Assembly (NCBI GenBank): GCA_963729795.1
Contig: CAVSPC010000030.1
Span: 1 to 64,000 of the forward strand
Origin: CAWBBA01 sp963729795
GTDB taxonomy: Bacteria; Desulfobacterota; Desulfomonilia; Desulfomonilales; Desulfomonilaceae
Direction of reading: 5' to 3'
Length of the DNA: 64,000 nucleotides
Positions 26,776 to 35,965 of the stretch are shown here, piece by piece. Below the pieces are notes generated by a model. That model ran no database searches, was not told the DNA's origin, and saw nothing but the letters and a program-made list of their open reading frames with translations. The translations under genes and the position numbers were made by a program. Each line of letters begins with the position of its first letter. The first letter of the stretch is position 1.

Positions 26776-28356
26776 CCAAACCGCTTTCAAGTACGAACCC
26801 GCAAAATCCACTACTAACATGGGCTGATTAGCCTCTAGATTCCACGAGACAAAGTAAGTGAATTGCTCTACGAGCGACTCCTCTTTGTCCAGATTTGATT
26901 TCAGCCAATCCTGTGCTTTCCTGACAGTGGCCCGTATCATTCGGTCTATCGCCATTGATTCATTGAGAGGTTTGAGTGCCGGGGCGCTCTGGAGTTGCTC
27001 CACTGCTTCTTCCCAGTGAATTCCGTCGATCTTCCGCCGTAGCACATATCCGTTTCCTCGATCGCGAATTATCAGGAGGGGAAGGTTGACATACACGACC
27101 GAGTTGCGGATTCTTAGGCCCCCGATTTTGGGAGCCAAGGATTCCAGTAACTCCTTTCTTCGCTCCAGTTGAGGAAGCATTCTCGCTTGAATGCGCTCAA
27201 AAATGAAAACGTTCCCCTCAATAGTAATTTCCTTGAGCCGGGTGGGATCGAAACCAAGGTCCAGCAAATCGCCGATGGTCAAGGTGTCACTAGAGGGGAC
27301 ACCCTTTTCTTCCATCCATGACACCAGATTAGGCCGTCGATAATTCGGAAGAGATTCGATGATCCGAGCAGGATGCTTTTTCAGTGCGTCGGGTAAATGA
27401 AGCCACAATTCCTTGTCTCCGGTTTGAAACGAGGGGCTGCCAGCCAGATCTCGAGGGGCGTACGACTGCATCGGTAGTTTACGGATCTCTGGATCCAAGA
27501 CGATCTGCTCCAAAGACTCCCCCCCCGTATAACCGAGCAGTTGTGATATGCGACGGCGAAACCCAAGATATTTGGTTACAAAGCGGGTGAACATGAAGCG
27601 AATAAAAGAATCGTTTTCACCACGCCGGACACTCTTTTCGAAATATGTGACAAGTGCTGCGTAAAGCTCTTTGAATTCATCAATGGTGCGCCTCACCATC
27701 AATTCGTTGTCCCTCATGTCGATAGTGGGTCGCTTCCTTTTAAGATGATGGACCAGCTTCAGAACGGCATCTTTAAGGTCGCGTTGACCTAGTGCGGGCG
27801 GCACAAAGACCATATACTGGCTTTCGGGGTCCGAAGTCGTGACCCCAGTAATTGCATCAACGGACTTCCAATCAAGTTTCAGATAAATGTCGTAAGTAGG
27901 TTCTTCTTGGGGAATAATGTTGTCCAGAATTCCTATAGCGGACTTCTCCGTGAGGAAATCCCGGAACGCCAGGAGAATGAGGTTTCCGAGTCCTTTGTTC
28001 CGGAATGGGGCTGCCACTTCTACATACACCAGATAGTAACAAGGAATCGGCTTCTTCAGGTACAACATATTGAGACGGCCGAGGTTTTCACCCGTTGTAG
28101 CGTTGAGCTCCAAGACCTTGAAACCGTTATGAGAATCTTCCTGTTCGAGACGGTCTATTTTGGCTCCCGACACAGTGGCATCCACGAGGTCCCACAGTTC
28201 GGAGAAAAGATCGGCAACCATTGGAGAATTGGAGGAACCAAGGCGTCCTCCCTCGTCCATCAGGCTTATGAGTGCAAGCCGATCATTGAGGCTTAGCCGC
28301 TTGTGTTCCGGGCCGGATGGCTTTGATGAAGTTTCTTGAGCTGATGGTCTGGTCAT
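26767..28356 (-). CDS. Large protein with internal GNAT domain
   Basis: About 529 residues from ATG 28356 (AAGGA 9 bases upstream); a longer frame to 28455 would run through a transcription terminator and is unlikely. Residues about 60-190 hold a GNAT-like fold (YYLVYVEVAAPFRNKGLGNLILLAFRDFL, where RNKGLG is the acetyl-CoA loop). The remaining 340 residues are charged, partly helical and contain no motif I know. Acetyltransferase activity on an unknown substrate is possible. Its transcript appears to begin upstream with a leader peptide and terminator module, so expression may be attenuated. Confidence 0.7.
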   Translation of the reverse strand: MTRPSAQETSSKPSGPEHKRLSLNDRLALISLMDEGGRLGSSNSPMVADLFSELWDLVDATVSGAKIDRLEQEDSHNGFKVLELNATTGENLGRLNMLYLKKPIPCYYLVYVEVAAPFRNKGLGNLILLAFRDFLTEKSAIGILDNIIPQEEPTYDIYLKLDWKSVDAITGVTTSDPESQYMVFVPPALGQRDLKDAVLKLVHHLKRKRPTIDMRDNELMVRRTIDEFKELYAALVTYFEKSVRRGENDSFIRFMFTRFVTKYLGFRRRISQLLGYTGGESLEQIVLDPEIRKLPMQSYAPRDLAGSPSFQTGDKELWLHLPDALKKHPARIIESLPNYRRPNLVSWMEEKGVPSSDTLTIGDLLDLGFDPTRLKEITIEGNVFIFERIQARMLPQLERRKELLESLAPKIGGLRIRNSVVYVNLPLLIIRDRGNGYVLRRKIDGIHWEEAVEQLQSAPALKPLNESMAIDRMIRATVRKAQDWLKSNLDKEESLVEQFTYFVSWNLEANQPMLVVDFAGSYLKAVWVA

Positions 28357-28407
28357 GGCTTGTGATCCTTGTATGTGGCCCTTGAGCACTGAGGAGTTGC
28401 AAAAATC

Positions 28408-28434
28408 AAAAAAAAAGCGGAGTCTCTGCTCCGC
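28408..28434 (-). terminator. Intrinsic terminator / attenuator upstream of the large GNAT gene
   Basis: On the minus strand GCGGAG-CAGAGA-CTCCGC is followed by nine T residues (+ coordinates 28408-28416). No minus-strand protein gene precedes it except a 22-codon leader frame, so it ends a short leader RNA. It lies 52 bases before the GNAT start. Confidence 0.8.
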
Positions 28435-28464
28435 CTGGTGTTTCGATATGTGCAATCGTCCTAC

Positions 28465-28533
28465 TCAGCGTAGCAGCATCTTGCTCCCTTTGCTAAAATA
28501 AAAGTAAAAATATGATTTACCGGTGACCATCAT
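28465..28533 (-). CDS. Tyr/Phe-rich 22-residue leader peptide
   Basis: A tiny frame (start ATG 28533, AAGGA 7 bases upstream, stop TGA 28465) contains SYFYFYFSKG: six alternating Tyr/Phe codons. Runs of one amino-acid group in a short peptide between a promoter and an intrinsic terminator are the hallmark of ribosome-mediated attenuation (compare pheA and pheST leaders). CUGCU near the end of the frame can pair with AGCAG in the terminator's left part, a possible antiterminator. The regulated gene would be the GNAT gene downstream, an unusual target. Confidence 0.6.
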   Translation of the reverse strand: MMVTGKSYFYFYFSKGSKMLLR

Positions 28534-28554
28534 CTGTTGTTCCTTTTGCTTTAA

Positions 28555-28583
28555 TTCATATCCGCACTTACGCGCTTTGTCAA
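28555..28583 (-). promoter_or_regulatory. Sigma-70-like promoter of the leader RNA
   Basis: Minus-strand TTGACA (+ coordinates 28578-28583), a 17-base spacer and TATGAA (28555-28560). It lies about 22 bases before the leader peptide start and points to the GNAT gene. Confidence 0.65.
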
Positions 28584-28639
28584 CATTGTTTTTTCCAAGA
28601 AGTGCAAACATTCAGCATTCGAAACCGTGAGGACTCAAC

Positions 28640-29974
28640 ATGGACGACGCAATCAGCATTATTCGCAGGCTTCTCGAAAACCGAGCCGTGAAGCAATGGG
28701 AAGTCTTTCATCAAGACTCTCGCAGCTTCCGCGTGGAATTCAAAGATGGGGTCATGGACTCCCTCAAAAAGGCGCGAGTTACCGGCCTGGCTGTCAGAAT
28801 AATTATGGAGTCGAGGGTAGGATTCTCATTTACTTCCGCCCTTGACGCGTCGAGTCTGGAAAGCACTGTGGATACAGCTCTGTCCATGGCCCGACTGATG
28901 CCCCCGAACCCTGACACGACCCTCGCCGGCTTTGCTGCTTTTCCTGTCTTGCTTGACAAAATCATGGATAGCTCTTTGCGAACAACCGAGGAAGGAGACA
29001 AGATTGAGATCGCCAGGGCCGTTGATGCCAAAGCCCGCCTTGAGGACAAAAGGATTACCACAATCCGGTCGGCAGGTTATTCTGACGGAATCGTGGCGGT
29101 GAGGCTTGTCAACTCCAACGGATTGGATGCAAGTGGTGAAGCCGGGATCGTACACGCTTGGGCTGAATTAATGGCTGAAGAGAACGGCGGTCAGGAGATG
29201 GCATACTGGATGGAACAGGCAAGATCGCCCGAGCGCATAAATCCCGATGAGGTCTCTTCGAAGGCGGCCCGCAGAGCTGTTAACAGCTTAGGGGGAAAAT
29301 CGGTTCCATCGGCAAAAATGCCAGTGCTGATGGAGAATAGTGTAGTGGTGGATCTCCTTAGCGTCCTTTCGCATTCATTCCTTGCAGAGAACCATTTCAA
29401 GAAGCTTACCTCCCCGAAAATCAAATTGAATGCGCCCATTTTCTCACCAAAGATATCTATAGTGGATGACGGCACGGACCCGCGGGGAGAGTACACGTTC
29501 CCGTTCGACGGAGAAGGGACACCTTCTCAGCGGACCCAGGTGGTTGAAAAAGGGGTCTTGCGCTCACTGCTTATAGACTTGCCGTATGCCGGGAAGCTCA
29601 AAGCCTCTTCTACAGGGAACTGCCGCCGAGGGAGCTTCGAGAGTCTTCCGGTTAATGGTATCACGAATCTTATGATCGAACCCGGCAGCTCCACTCCGGA
29701 AGATTTGGCTACTTCGATGGGGTCGGGACTGCTGATAACAGAGTTGATGGGATTGCACACCGCGAATCCCGTCAGTGGGGATTTTTCCGTTGGCGCTTCG
29801 GGGTTCAATATCATGAGAGGCAAGCTGGGGCATCCTGTGAAGGGCATTGCGGTTGCCGGGAATGTAATCGATCTTTTCGGCAACATTCAGGAAGTCGGTA
29901 ATGACTTCCGCTACTTCGGTAATATTGGAGCGCCCTCGCTACTTGTTGAATCTCTGTCTATCAGTGGATTGTAG
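28640..29974 (+). CDS. pmbA: TldD/PmbA-family metalloprotease subunit (PmbA/TldE-like)
   Basis: A 444-residue protein with the PmbA/TldE layout: N-terminal RVEFKDGVMDSLKKARVTGLAVRI, a middle GEYTFPFDGEGTPSQRTQVVEKGVLRSLL block and C-terminal NLMIEPGSSTPEDLATSMGSGLLI...GDFSVGASGFNIMRGKLGHPVKGIAVAGNV. It lacks the HExxxH zinc site of TldD, as expected for the PmbA/TldE half. TldD-TldE proteases trim unfolded peptides and mature modified peptides. No tldD partner is adjacent; it would have to be elsewhere in the genome. Confidence 0.88.
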   Translation: MDDAISIIRRLLENRAVKQWEVFHQDSRSFRVEFKDGVMDSLKKARVTGLAVRIIMESRVGFSFTSALDASSLESTVDTALSMARLMPPNPDTTLAGFAAFPVLLDKIMDSSLRTTEEGDKIEIARAVDAKARLEDKRITTIRSAGYSDGIVAVRLVNSNGLDASGEAGIVHAWAELMAEENGGQEMAYWMEQARSPERINPDEVSSKAARRAVNSLGGKSVPSAKMPVLMENSVVVDLLSVLSHSFLAENHFKKLTSPKIKLNAPIFSPKISIVDDGTDPRGEYTFPFDGEGTPSQRTQVVEKGVLRSLLIDLPYAGKLKASSTGNCRRGSFESLPVNGITNLMIEPGSSTPEDLATSMGSGLLITELMGLHTANPVSGDFSVGASGFNIMRGKLGHPVKGIAVAGNVIDLFGNIQEVGNDFRYFGNIGAPSLLVESLSISGL

Positions 29975-30005
29975 AAAAACATTGCGGCTTGATAAGGCCG
30001 GTCCG

Positions 30006-30737
30006 TCAGCGAGTCGGCCCACGGGCTCCACGTTTAGCGGCACTGGCTCCCTGTAGAATTTTTTCGGTCCATTGTGTGATCTTAGCTCGCCATTCAGGGT
30101 TTATTTCAAATTCCAGCGCCTTCTCGAAGTAACTCATTGCCTGGACGTTCCTGCCGGCCAGCATGCAGGCTACGCCCATATTTTCTAATGCCTCACGGTT
30201 GTTGGGATTAATTTTGAGAACCCATTGGTAGTCCTTTATGGCCGCATCGTATTTTGCGAGGCCCGCATAAGCCAATCCGCGACCGATATACGCGTCTTCC
30301 GAAGAAGGTGCCAGCCTTATTGCATGGTCGTAGTCCTCCAGGGCTGCCTCATGCTCCAAGTTAAAATTTTTTACATCCCCGCGGAGGATGTAGCCCTTGG
30401 GATTGGACGGGTTAAGCTCAATATAACGAGTAAGGTCTTTGATTGCCTTTCCGGGAACGCCTCTCTGGTCGTACGCTTTGCCACGCAATAGATAGGCCTC
30501 GGAAAGATTCGGGTCCCGACGTATCGCGGCTGAGAATGAACGAATTGCTAGAACAAACCGCCTTTTTCCCATCTGGACCTTTCCCTGAGCAATATGAACC
30601 TTGGCAGATTGCCCCACTCTTGAAGGTCCCGACTTCAACGGATTTTGAGCTTCAGCCCATTGAGGCAACTGAGCAGCTATCGTAAGTGCAATTAATGCCG
30701 TGAAAAGAGAATAAGGACGGGGAAACGACATGGACAT
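30006..30737 (-). CDS. Secreted tetratricopeptide-repeat protein
   Basis: A 243-residue protein with a signal peptide (FTALIALTIAAQLPQWAEA) followed by about five TPR units (for example PNLSEAYLLRGKAYDQRGVP, YILRGDVKNFNLEHEAAL and EDAYIGRGLAYAGLAKYD). It is probably periplasmic and serves as a protein-protein scaffold. It converges with pmbA across a 31-base gap. No partner is evident. Confidence 0.8.
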   Translation of the reverse strand: MSMSFPRPYSLFTALIALTIAAQLPQWAEAQNPLKSGPSRVGQSAKVHIAQGKVQMGKRRFVLAIRSFSAAIRRDPNLSEAYLLRGKAYDQRGVPGKAIKDLTRYIELNPSNPKGYILRGDVKNFNLEHEAALEDYDHAIRLAPSSEDAYIGRGLAYAGLAKYDAAIKDYQWVLKINPNNREALENMGVACMLAGRNVQAMSYFEKALEFEINPEWRAKITQWTEKILQGASAAKRGARGPTR

Positions 30738-31169
30738 TAGATTTAACCACTAGCAGAAAGGTTTTTCGTCAGCCCCGAAAAATCTGGAGCGACTTGTCTC
30801 ATGCACGTCAATTCTAGTCCTTGCTTTCTCTCTTGCCAACATCTTCGCGAGGAGACAGCCAAAGCTTCTTGCGCGCCAGCTGCCGATCGAAGTGGACTCT
30901 CCACTGTTCCTGAGATAGAATGGCCAGGCAACGCAAGCGGCTGTAAATCCGCATTTCGTTTTAGCTTTGCAGCATCGGCGGGTCTCTCAAAAGGCGCTTG
31001 GTCGAGGATTCCTCCTGGAGTAGACCCCTGCATGTCAAATAATTTGGTTCCAGTTTGGTGGAAGAAGATCGTTGTGTGCCAGGTTTCCTCAATAGATTTT
31101 TCCGCATTTGACTGTCGTCGGTAGAAGAATCTTTAGTCCAAATGAAAATGCAGTGCGAAAAATCGCCAG
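30738..31169. other. Intergenic region without a supported gene
   Basis: About 430 bases. Frames on both strands lack ribosome sites and motifs. It must hold the divergent promoters of the TPR and membrane-protein genes, but no clear pair was found. Confidence 0.45.
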
Positions 31170-33047
31170 ATGATTATTCCAGCTTCTTCTAATAGTCGAG
31201 AGCCTGCCATTGGACTTGGCTGGGCCTATCTTTTGAATGCAGGGCTTGCCACCCTGTTCTGGATGTATTTCCTATCCGGCGGGTTCAGCGCTCCGGGAAT
31301 CCTGGACGGGTACTACAATATCCAAGCTGCTGCGCTCGCCAAGGGGTGCCTTGCTATAAACTGCGGTGCCACTACCTCGTTCTATCCCGATGCCAGCCTG
31401 TTTAATGGCCAGTACTATTTCTATTGGGGGTTGCTCCCATCAGTCGGTTATCTCGCATTGAGTGCTGTGCTCGGGAAGCTTGTGGGGCAGTATGCGCTTG
31501 TGGTCGCGTTTCTCTTTAGTTTGACCTACTTTTATCAACGCATTATTGGGGAAATCGTCGGGGGAGCTCTGGATGCAGTCCCGAACGTCAGAGGGCTGTG
31601 GCGCCTGAGTTCATTACCACTGCTTTGGCTCTTTCTCTTCAATCTCCCTTTCCCGCAACTCTGGCATACCCGACCCAGTTATGAGCCCATCTGGTTTTTC
31701 GACCGATTCAGCATTTATGAACAACAGATCCTCTTTGGTCTCGCGCTGGCGATGCCGGGTATTTTTGTACTGGTCAGAGGGCTAACACGCGGCAGTGCCT
31801 GGATGGTAGCGCTTTCCACCGTTTTATTTTCTATGGCAGCGTGGACGAGAGGTACATGGTTTATCTTGGCCTTCCTGTCCATTCCTGTAGCAGCGGTGTT
31901 CATCGCGAAATTCGCCCGACAAGAACGTGACAACTACACGATGGGGAAAAGTGCTATCTGGCTTGCGGTCTCCGTGGTGCTCTTGGGCGGGCTGCTCGTG
32001 TGGAATTATGTCCGATTCGAATCATTCTTTGACTTCGGGGCATACGTGCACCAGCATCCGGTTGGGGCCGCGTATCTCCGCGTTATGTCGGCGCATGTAT
32101 CGCCCGCAACGAAGCTCTGGAATGCCATGTTCAACGTCATTTCGTACTACGGCTCTCCAAGCCTATTACGAGGATTAGGTCTGGATCAAAGAGTTTTCGC
32201 GATTCGGGAGGGGATGTTTCCGTATTTCTTCTCCTATAATCCGCTACTTTTACCCCTACTGGTCCTTTTTCCCCTCGGGATGTACCGTGCAGCGAAATCC
32301 AGCGTGCGTCTGTTTGTCACAATGACGGTTCTTGCCGTCGTGGGCCTTTACATGAACCTCGTCATCATAGGTTTGGGACTCGTCGTTCTCATGAGATACT
32401 TTGTAGAGATCTATTATCTGATCATCCTGGTTCTGTTTGGTGTACTTGTCGCTTTGGTGCCTTTTCGTATCGCCTTCGTGGCGATGGCGATCGCAATCTC
32501 GCTGTACCTGCCTGACAATATCTCTCAGTTTATCCACAAGAGGCCCGAACTGAGAGTCTCGCAAGCTAATGGCGCACAAAGCCTCGACACGGGCTCTCAT
32601 TCACCCTTTATCATCAAAGATGCTGTGTGGCCGCGAGGATGTGTTGCCGCGGAAACGGCCCACGTCTTCACGGACTACAATGTCATAGGCTTCTCTCCAG
32701 GCCCTGAAGGATCTCTTCTGGCATCTGACGTCGCGGCAGCATTCATCATTCCGGAACCATCCGAATTGCGGGAACAGGGGAAACTGACGGTACAAGGACT
32801 AAGATCTCTTATGACTTATGGGAGAGTGCTCTTTTTCGTAGACGATCGGCAGATCGGATCGATCCGATTAAACCCCGAAGCACCTGTCGATGCTTCGATG
32901 CCCATACGTTTCGAATTGCGAGAAGGTGCACCGCACAAGATCCTCATGATCTTCTTGGCCATGGACCACGCCTATTTACCGCCTATACCACCCCCGACGC
33001 CGGTAATACTGCTGAGAAGTGTCAGTCTTGCAGCGAAAGTGCAGTAG
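31170..33047 (+). CDS. Polytopic membrane protein, glycosyltransferase-39-like
   Basis: A 625-residue inner-membrane protein with about 11-12 spans. The N-terminal segment after the first span (FSAPGILDGYYNIQAAALAKG, FYPDASLFNGQYYFYWGLLPS) has the shape of the first periplasmic loop of GT-C enzymes, where an acidic residue binds the polyprenyl-phosphate sugar. The last 150 residues form a soluble periplasmic domain. I take it for a GT-C-like enzyme or a hypothetical of that class; acceptor and sugar are unknown. No ribosome site is evident at the ATG. Confidence 0.55.
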   Translation: MIIPASSNSREPAIGLGWAYLLNAGLATLFWMYFLSGGFSAPGILDGYYNIQAAALAKGCLAINCGATTSFYPDASLFNGQYYFYWGLLPSVGYLALSAVLGKLVGQYALVVAFLFSLTYFYQRIIGEIVGGALDAVPNVRGLWRLSSLPLLWLFLFNLPFPQLWHTRPSYEPIWFFDRFSIYEQQILFGLALAMPGIFVLVRGLTRGSAWMVALSTVLFSMAAWTRGTWFILAFLSIPVAAVFIAKFARQERDNYTMGKSAIWLAVSVVLLGGLLVWNYVRFESFFDFGAYVHQHPVGAAYLRVMSAHVSPATKLWNAMFNVISYYGSPSLLRGLGLDQRVFAIREGMFPYFFSYNPLLLPLLVLFPLGMYRAAKSSVRLFVTMTVLAVVGLYMNLVIIGLGLVVLMRYFVEIYYLIILVLFGVLVALVPFRIAFVAMAIAISLYLPDNISQFIHKRPELRVSQANGAQSLDTGSHSPFIIKDAVWPRGCVAAETAHVFTDYNVIGFSPGPEGSLLASDVAAAFIIPEPSELREQGKLTVQGLRSLMTYGRVLFFVDDRQIGSIRLNPEAPVDASMPIRFELREGAPHKILMIFLAMDHAYLPPIPPPTPVILLRSVSLAAKVQ

Positions 33048-33403
33048 CCTCAGCGCTCGTGTGTCGTCATCACGGCTGTTTCGTTCTTTTCAAAGCTGAT
33101 CCGAGTTTCACTAAATGCCATATTTGGGCAGACTGGATCTCCGTGGACCCGAAAAGGGAGAACCCGCTCGGCTCCACCTATTGGGAAATACAAGTGGAAG
33201 CGGTGCAAGTCGATCCTCGCGGCGTCGAGCAATTCCAGCTACTAGCCTGATCCCGTAGCCATATCTTGACCGTGATTCCCCGTGTTGACCACGAGATCCT
33301 TTCATTATTCCGGTAGATCAAGATACTATACGTCTATCTAAACAAATGGTACATATTGTTGGGCAGGTTGTGACGACAATTCATTTCAGGGAGTAAGACT
33401 ATC
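33048..33403. other. Intergenic region without a supported gene
   Basis: About 350 bases. Short frames on both strands, none with a ribosome site or motif. The crotonase ribosome site (AGGGAG) lies at its end. Confidence 0.45.
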
Positions 33404-34180
33404 ATGGAGTATCGGGACATTATCGTTGATTCTCAAGACGAGATCGGCTCGATCACGATGAATTCTCCAAAAACGTTCAACGCCTTGTCGAAGAATCTAA
33501 TTGGAGAAATGATTTCAGCCCTCGAGGCCCTCGGAGCCGACTCTCGGTTGAAGGTGATCATCATCAAAACGAGTGGAAAACATTTCTGCTCCGGCCATAA
33601 CCTGACGGAGATGGTAGACGGTACAAATGGCCAGTACAAATTCATTTTCGAACAGTGTACGCGAATGATGACCATGATTCATCAGGTCCCTCAGATTGTG
33701 ATAGCCCAGGTTCATGGCGTAGCCACCGCTGCCGGCTGCCAACTTGTTGCCACCTGCGATCTGGCAGTCGCCGACGAAACCGCCAGGTTCGGAACGCCCG
33801 GGGTAAAAATCGGCCTATTTTGCACAACCCCTATGGTTGCACTGAGTCGAGCGGTCGGACGCAAGCATGCACTGGAAATGCTGATGACCGGCCGGCTCAT
33901 ATCAGCTCAAGAGGCAGAACGGTACGGTCTGGTTAACAAGGTTATGCCAGAGGGACAATTAGAAAAGGCTACCAGAGATCTTGCCCTGTCAATCGTGGAG
34001 GCCAGTCCGCTGGTGATTAAGATTGGAAAACGAGCCTTCTACGATCAAATCGAACAGGACGAGCAGCACGCATACGCGTATGCAGGTAACGTGATTACGT
34101 TAAACCTCATCACGGAAGACGCGCAAGAGGGGATCAAAGCTTTCCTCGAAAAAAGGAAGCCTCTATGGAAAGGCCAGTGA
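33404..34180 (+). CDS. Crotonase-fold protein, ECHDC3-like, lacking catalytic Glu
   Basis: A 258-residue crotonase with the oxyanion-hole blocks SGKHFCSGHNLTEM and VHGVATAAGCQLVATCDLAVAD, and the trimer helix RLISAQEAERYGLVNKV. The position of the first catalytic Glu of true hydratases is Gln here (GCQL), and the second (PE-x-KLG) is replaced (PGVKIGLF). It matches the ECHDC3-like subgroup, so plain enoyl-CoA hydratase activity is doubtful and another acyl-CoA reaction is likely. Start supported by AGGGAG. Confidence 0.82.
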   Translation: MEYRDIIVDSQDEIGSITMNSPKTFNALSKNLIGEMISALEALGADSRLKVIIIKTSGKHFCSGHNLTEMVDGTNGQYKFIFEQCTRMMTMIHQVPQIVIAQVHGVATAAGCQLVATCDLAVADETARFGTPGVKIGLFCTTPMVALSRAVGRKHALEMLMTGRLISAQEAERYGLVNKVMPEGQLEKATRDLALSIVEASPLVIKIGKRAFYDQIEQDEQHAYAYAGNVITLNLITEDAQEGIKAFLEKRKPLWKGQ

Positions 34181-34242
34181 AACAATCATCCGGAGGAAAT
34201 TTCAGGCAGAAGCAACTTGCCCGAACTTCCTCCATCGGAAAT

Positions 34243-34560
34243 TCATTTTTCCCTGGCGGACAGCATTTCTTCCGTCCACTCGTACGCTGCGATCATGGCC
34301 GGAAATCCGACTATCGTCGCTGACAGAAGAACCGTCTGCATTATCTCTTCTCCAGTAGCTCCCGCATTCAGGGCCCGCCGCGCATGGGACCTAACCCCGC
34401 CTTTGGAAGCCATACCAATAGAAATTCCAAGCTGGATCAGATGTTGGGTTTTCGGATCAATAGGCCCCGCTGCCGTGCAAAGATCCCCCACTTTTCGGTA
34501 TGCATCAGCTATTTCTCCATGCCTATCCACGAATTTCTTGAAGATTTCCGGCAAGTACAT
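34243..34560 (-). CDS. Carboxymuconolactone decarboxylase/AhpD-like protein
   Basis: A 105-residue protein with the CMD helical core (KTQHLIQLGISIGMASKGGVRSHARRALNAGATGEEIMQTVLLSATIVGFP). In AhpD-type peroxidase members this place holds C-x2-C; here it is S-H-A-R, so no thiol redox activity is expected and a decarboxylase-like or binding role is more likely. It has a strong GGAGGAA ribosome site (+ strand 34568-34574). Convergent with the crotonase gene. Confidence 0.85.
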   Translation of the reverse strand: MYLPEIFKKFVDRHGEIADAYRKVGDLCTAAGPIDPKTQHLIQLGISIGMASKGGVRSHARRALNAGATGEEIMQTVLLSATIVGFPAMIAAYEWTEEMLSAREK

Positions 34561-34858
34561 TTTCGTTCCTCCTTACAATGCAGCCCCGGCGGCTCATGCT
34601 ACTAGTAGTCTATGATATTACCTTTTTGGTTCATGGTATGCCCAGCGAAAAATGTTGAGGGAACCACGAAACCATCCGAAAGTCCTTTAACGTCATCATT
34701 TGTAGAAACCATCCTCAATTGCGGAGCGTTGACACTTGAGCTTCGAAGCCTGATATTGTGATTGTAGTGTTTAGCCTCACTTGACGCGCAATCTATGAAT
34801 TCAAATGCAAAGGTTTTTTTATCCGAAGAGATTTCGACGGGAGTTTGAAACGTAAATA
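34561..34858. other. Intergenic region (about 300 bases) without a supported gene
   Basis: Separates the divergent CMD and moxR genes. Nothing beyond the CMD ribosome site is recognised. Confidence 0.4.
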
Positions 34859-35800
34859 ATGAATCATCCAGGAGAACTAGCCAATGAACTTGTCCAGTCA
34901 ATTTCGCAGGTTCTGATAGGCAAGGAAAGGCAAGTGAAAAATGTCGTTGTGGCACTGCTTGCGCGGGGCCACATCTTGATTGAGGATATCCCCGGAGTGG
35001 GCAAGACCTTGTTGGCACTGGCCACAGCGCGATCCATGGGGGTTCGTTTCAGGCGCATCCAATTTACCAGCGACACACTTCCATCCGACGTCCTTGGGGT
35101 CAATGTCTATGATCCCAAGAATTCCGACTTCGAGTTTCGAGAAGGCCCCATCTTTACGGAAGTCCTTTTGGCTGATGAAATCAACAGGACATCGCCGCGT
35201 ACGCAGTCAGCTCTCCTGGAGGCTATGGCGGAGGGAAAGGTTTCCGTGGATGGAACCACCTATAATTTGGCTACGCCTTTCTTTGTTCTGGCTACCATGA
35301 ACCCGGTGGAGCGCTTCGGCTCCTTCGAGCTCCCAGAAAGTCAACTGGATCGATTCATGATGTCGATCAGCCTCGGGTACCCCGACCGCGGCCATGAACG
35401 AGAGATTTTTACGAGGGACATAGAACATATTCATGCGGAACAACTACGATCCGTCACCGATCCCGAGATAATAAGACAGCTTCAGGACAAAGTTCGGGAA
35501 GTAAGGGTCGAACCATCGATTATGGAATACTTGCTTGATCTCGTCAGAGCCACCCGGGAGAATTCTGCTATAAGGCTAGGGCTTTCTTCCAGGGGAGGTT
35601 TGCATCTGAAACGTGCGTCCCAGGCCACGGCCCTCCTCGACATGCGAGATTACGTCGTTCCAGCCGATCTAAGGAGCGTATTCCTTTCCGTTACGTTGCA
35701 CAGGATCCTTCTGCCCGGGGGCTCACTGGACGGGCGAGGGCGGGAAGGGAAAAAGGACGTGTTAAACCAGATCTTGCGCTCAGTGGCCGGCCCGGTTTGA
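34859..35800 (+). CDS. MoxR-family AAA+ ATPase
   Basis: A 313-residue AAA+ chaperone with Walker A EDIPGVGKTLLA, Walker B VLLADEINRTSPRTQSALLEAM, sensor 1 FVLATMNPVE and the C-terminal lid SSRGGLHLKRASQATAL. MoxR proteins assemble or insert metal or partner proteins and sit with DUF58 and transglutaminase genes. Here DUF58 and a transglutaminase follow directly, which is the classic gene set. No ribosome site is evident before the ATG. Confidence 0.92.
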   Translation: MNHPGELANELVQSISQVLIGKERQVKNVVVALLARGHILIEDIPGVGKTLLALATARSMGVRFRRIQFTSDTLPSDVLGVNVYDPKNSDFEFREGPIFTEVLLADEINRTSPRTQSALLEAMAEGKVSVDGTTYNLATPFFVLATMNPVERFGSFELPESQLDRFMMSISLGYPDRGHEREIFTRDIEHIHAEQLRSVTDPEIIRQLQDKVREVRVEPSIMEYLLDLVRATRENSAIRLGLSSRGGLHLKRASQATALLDMRDYVVPADLRSVFLSVTLHRILLPGGSLDGRGREGKKDVLNQILRSVAGPV

Positions 35801-35965
35801 AGATTGGAAGCGACACACCAGCTTTTCTCAGCGAAAACCAGCAACTTGCCAGGCCGCTCCTCCCAAAGCCTCTCATGAGTTTTGTGATGCTGTTCATAAC
35901 TTTTACCGGCTACATCAGATCGTCTTGCAGATATGCTTTCCAGCGGGCAAAACGGAGTGAATGAA

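Noticed and set aside
28357..28455. Longer start of the large GNAT protein at 28455
   Set aside because: The extra part would be translated across an intrinsic terminator hairpin and T-run; ATG 28356 has a ribosome site.
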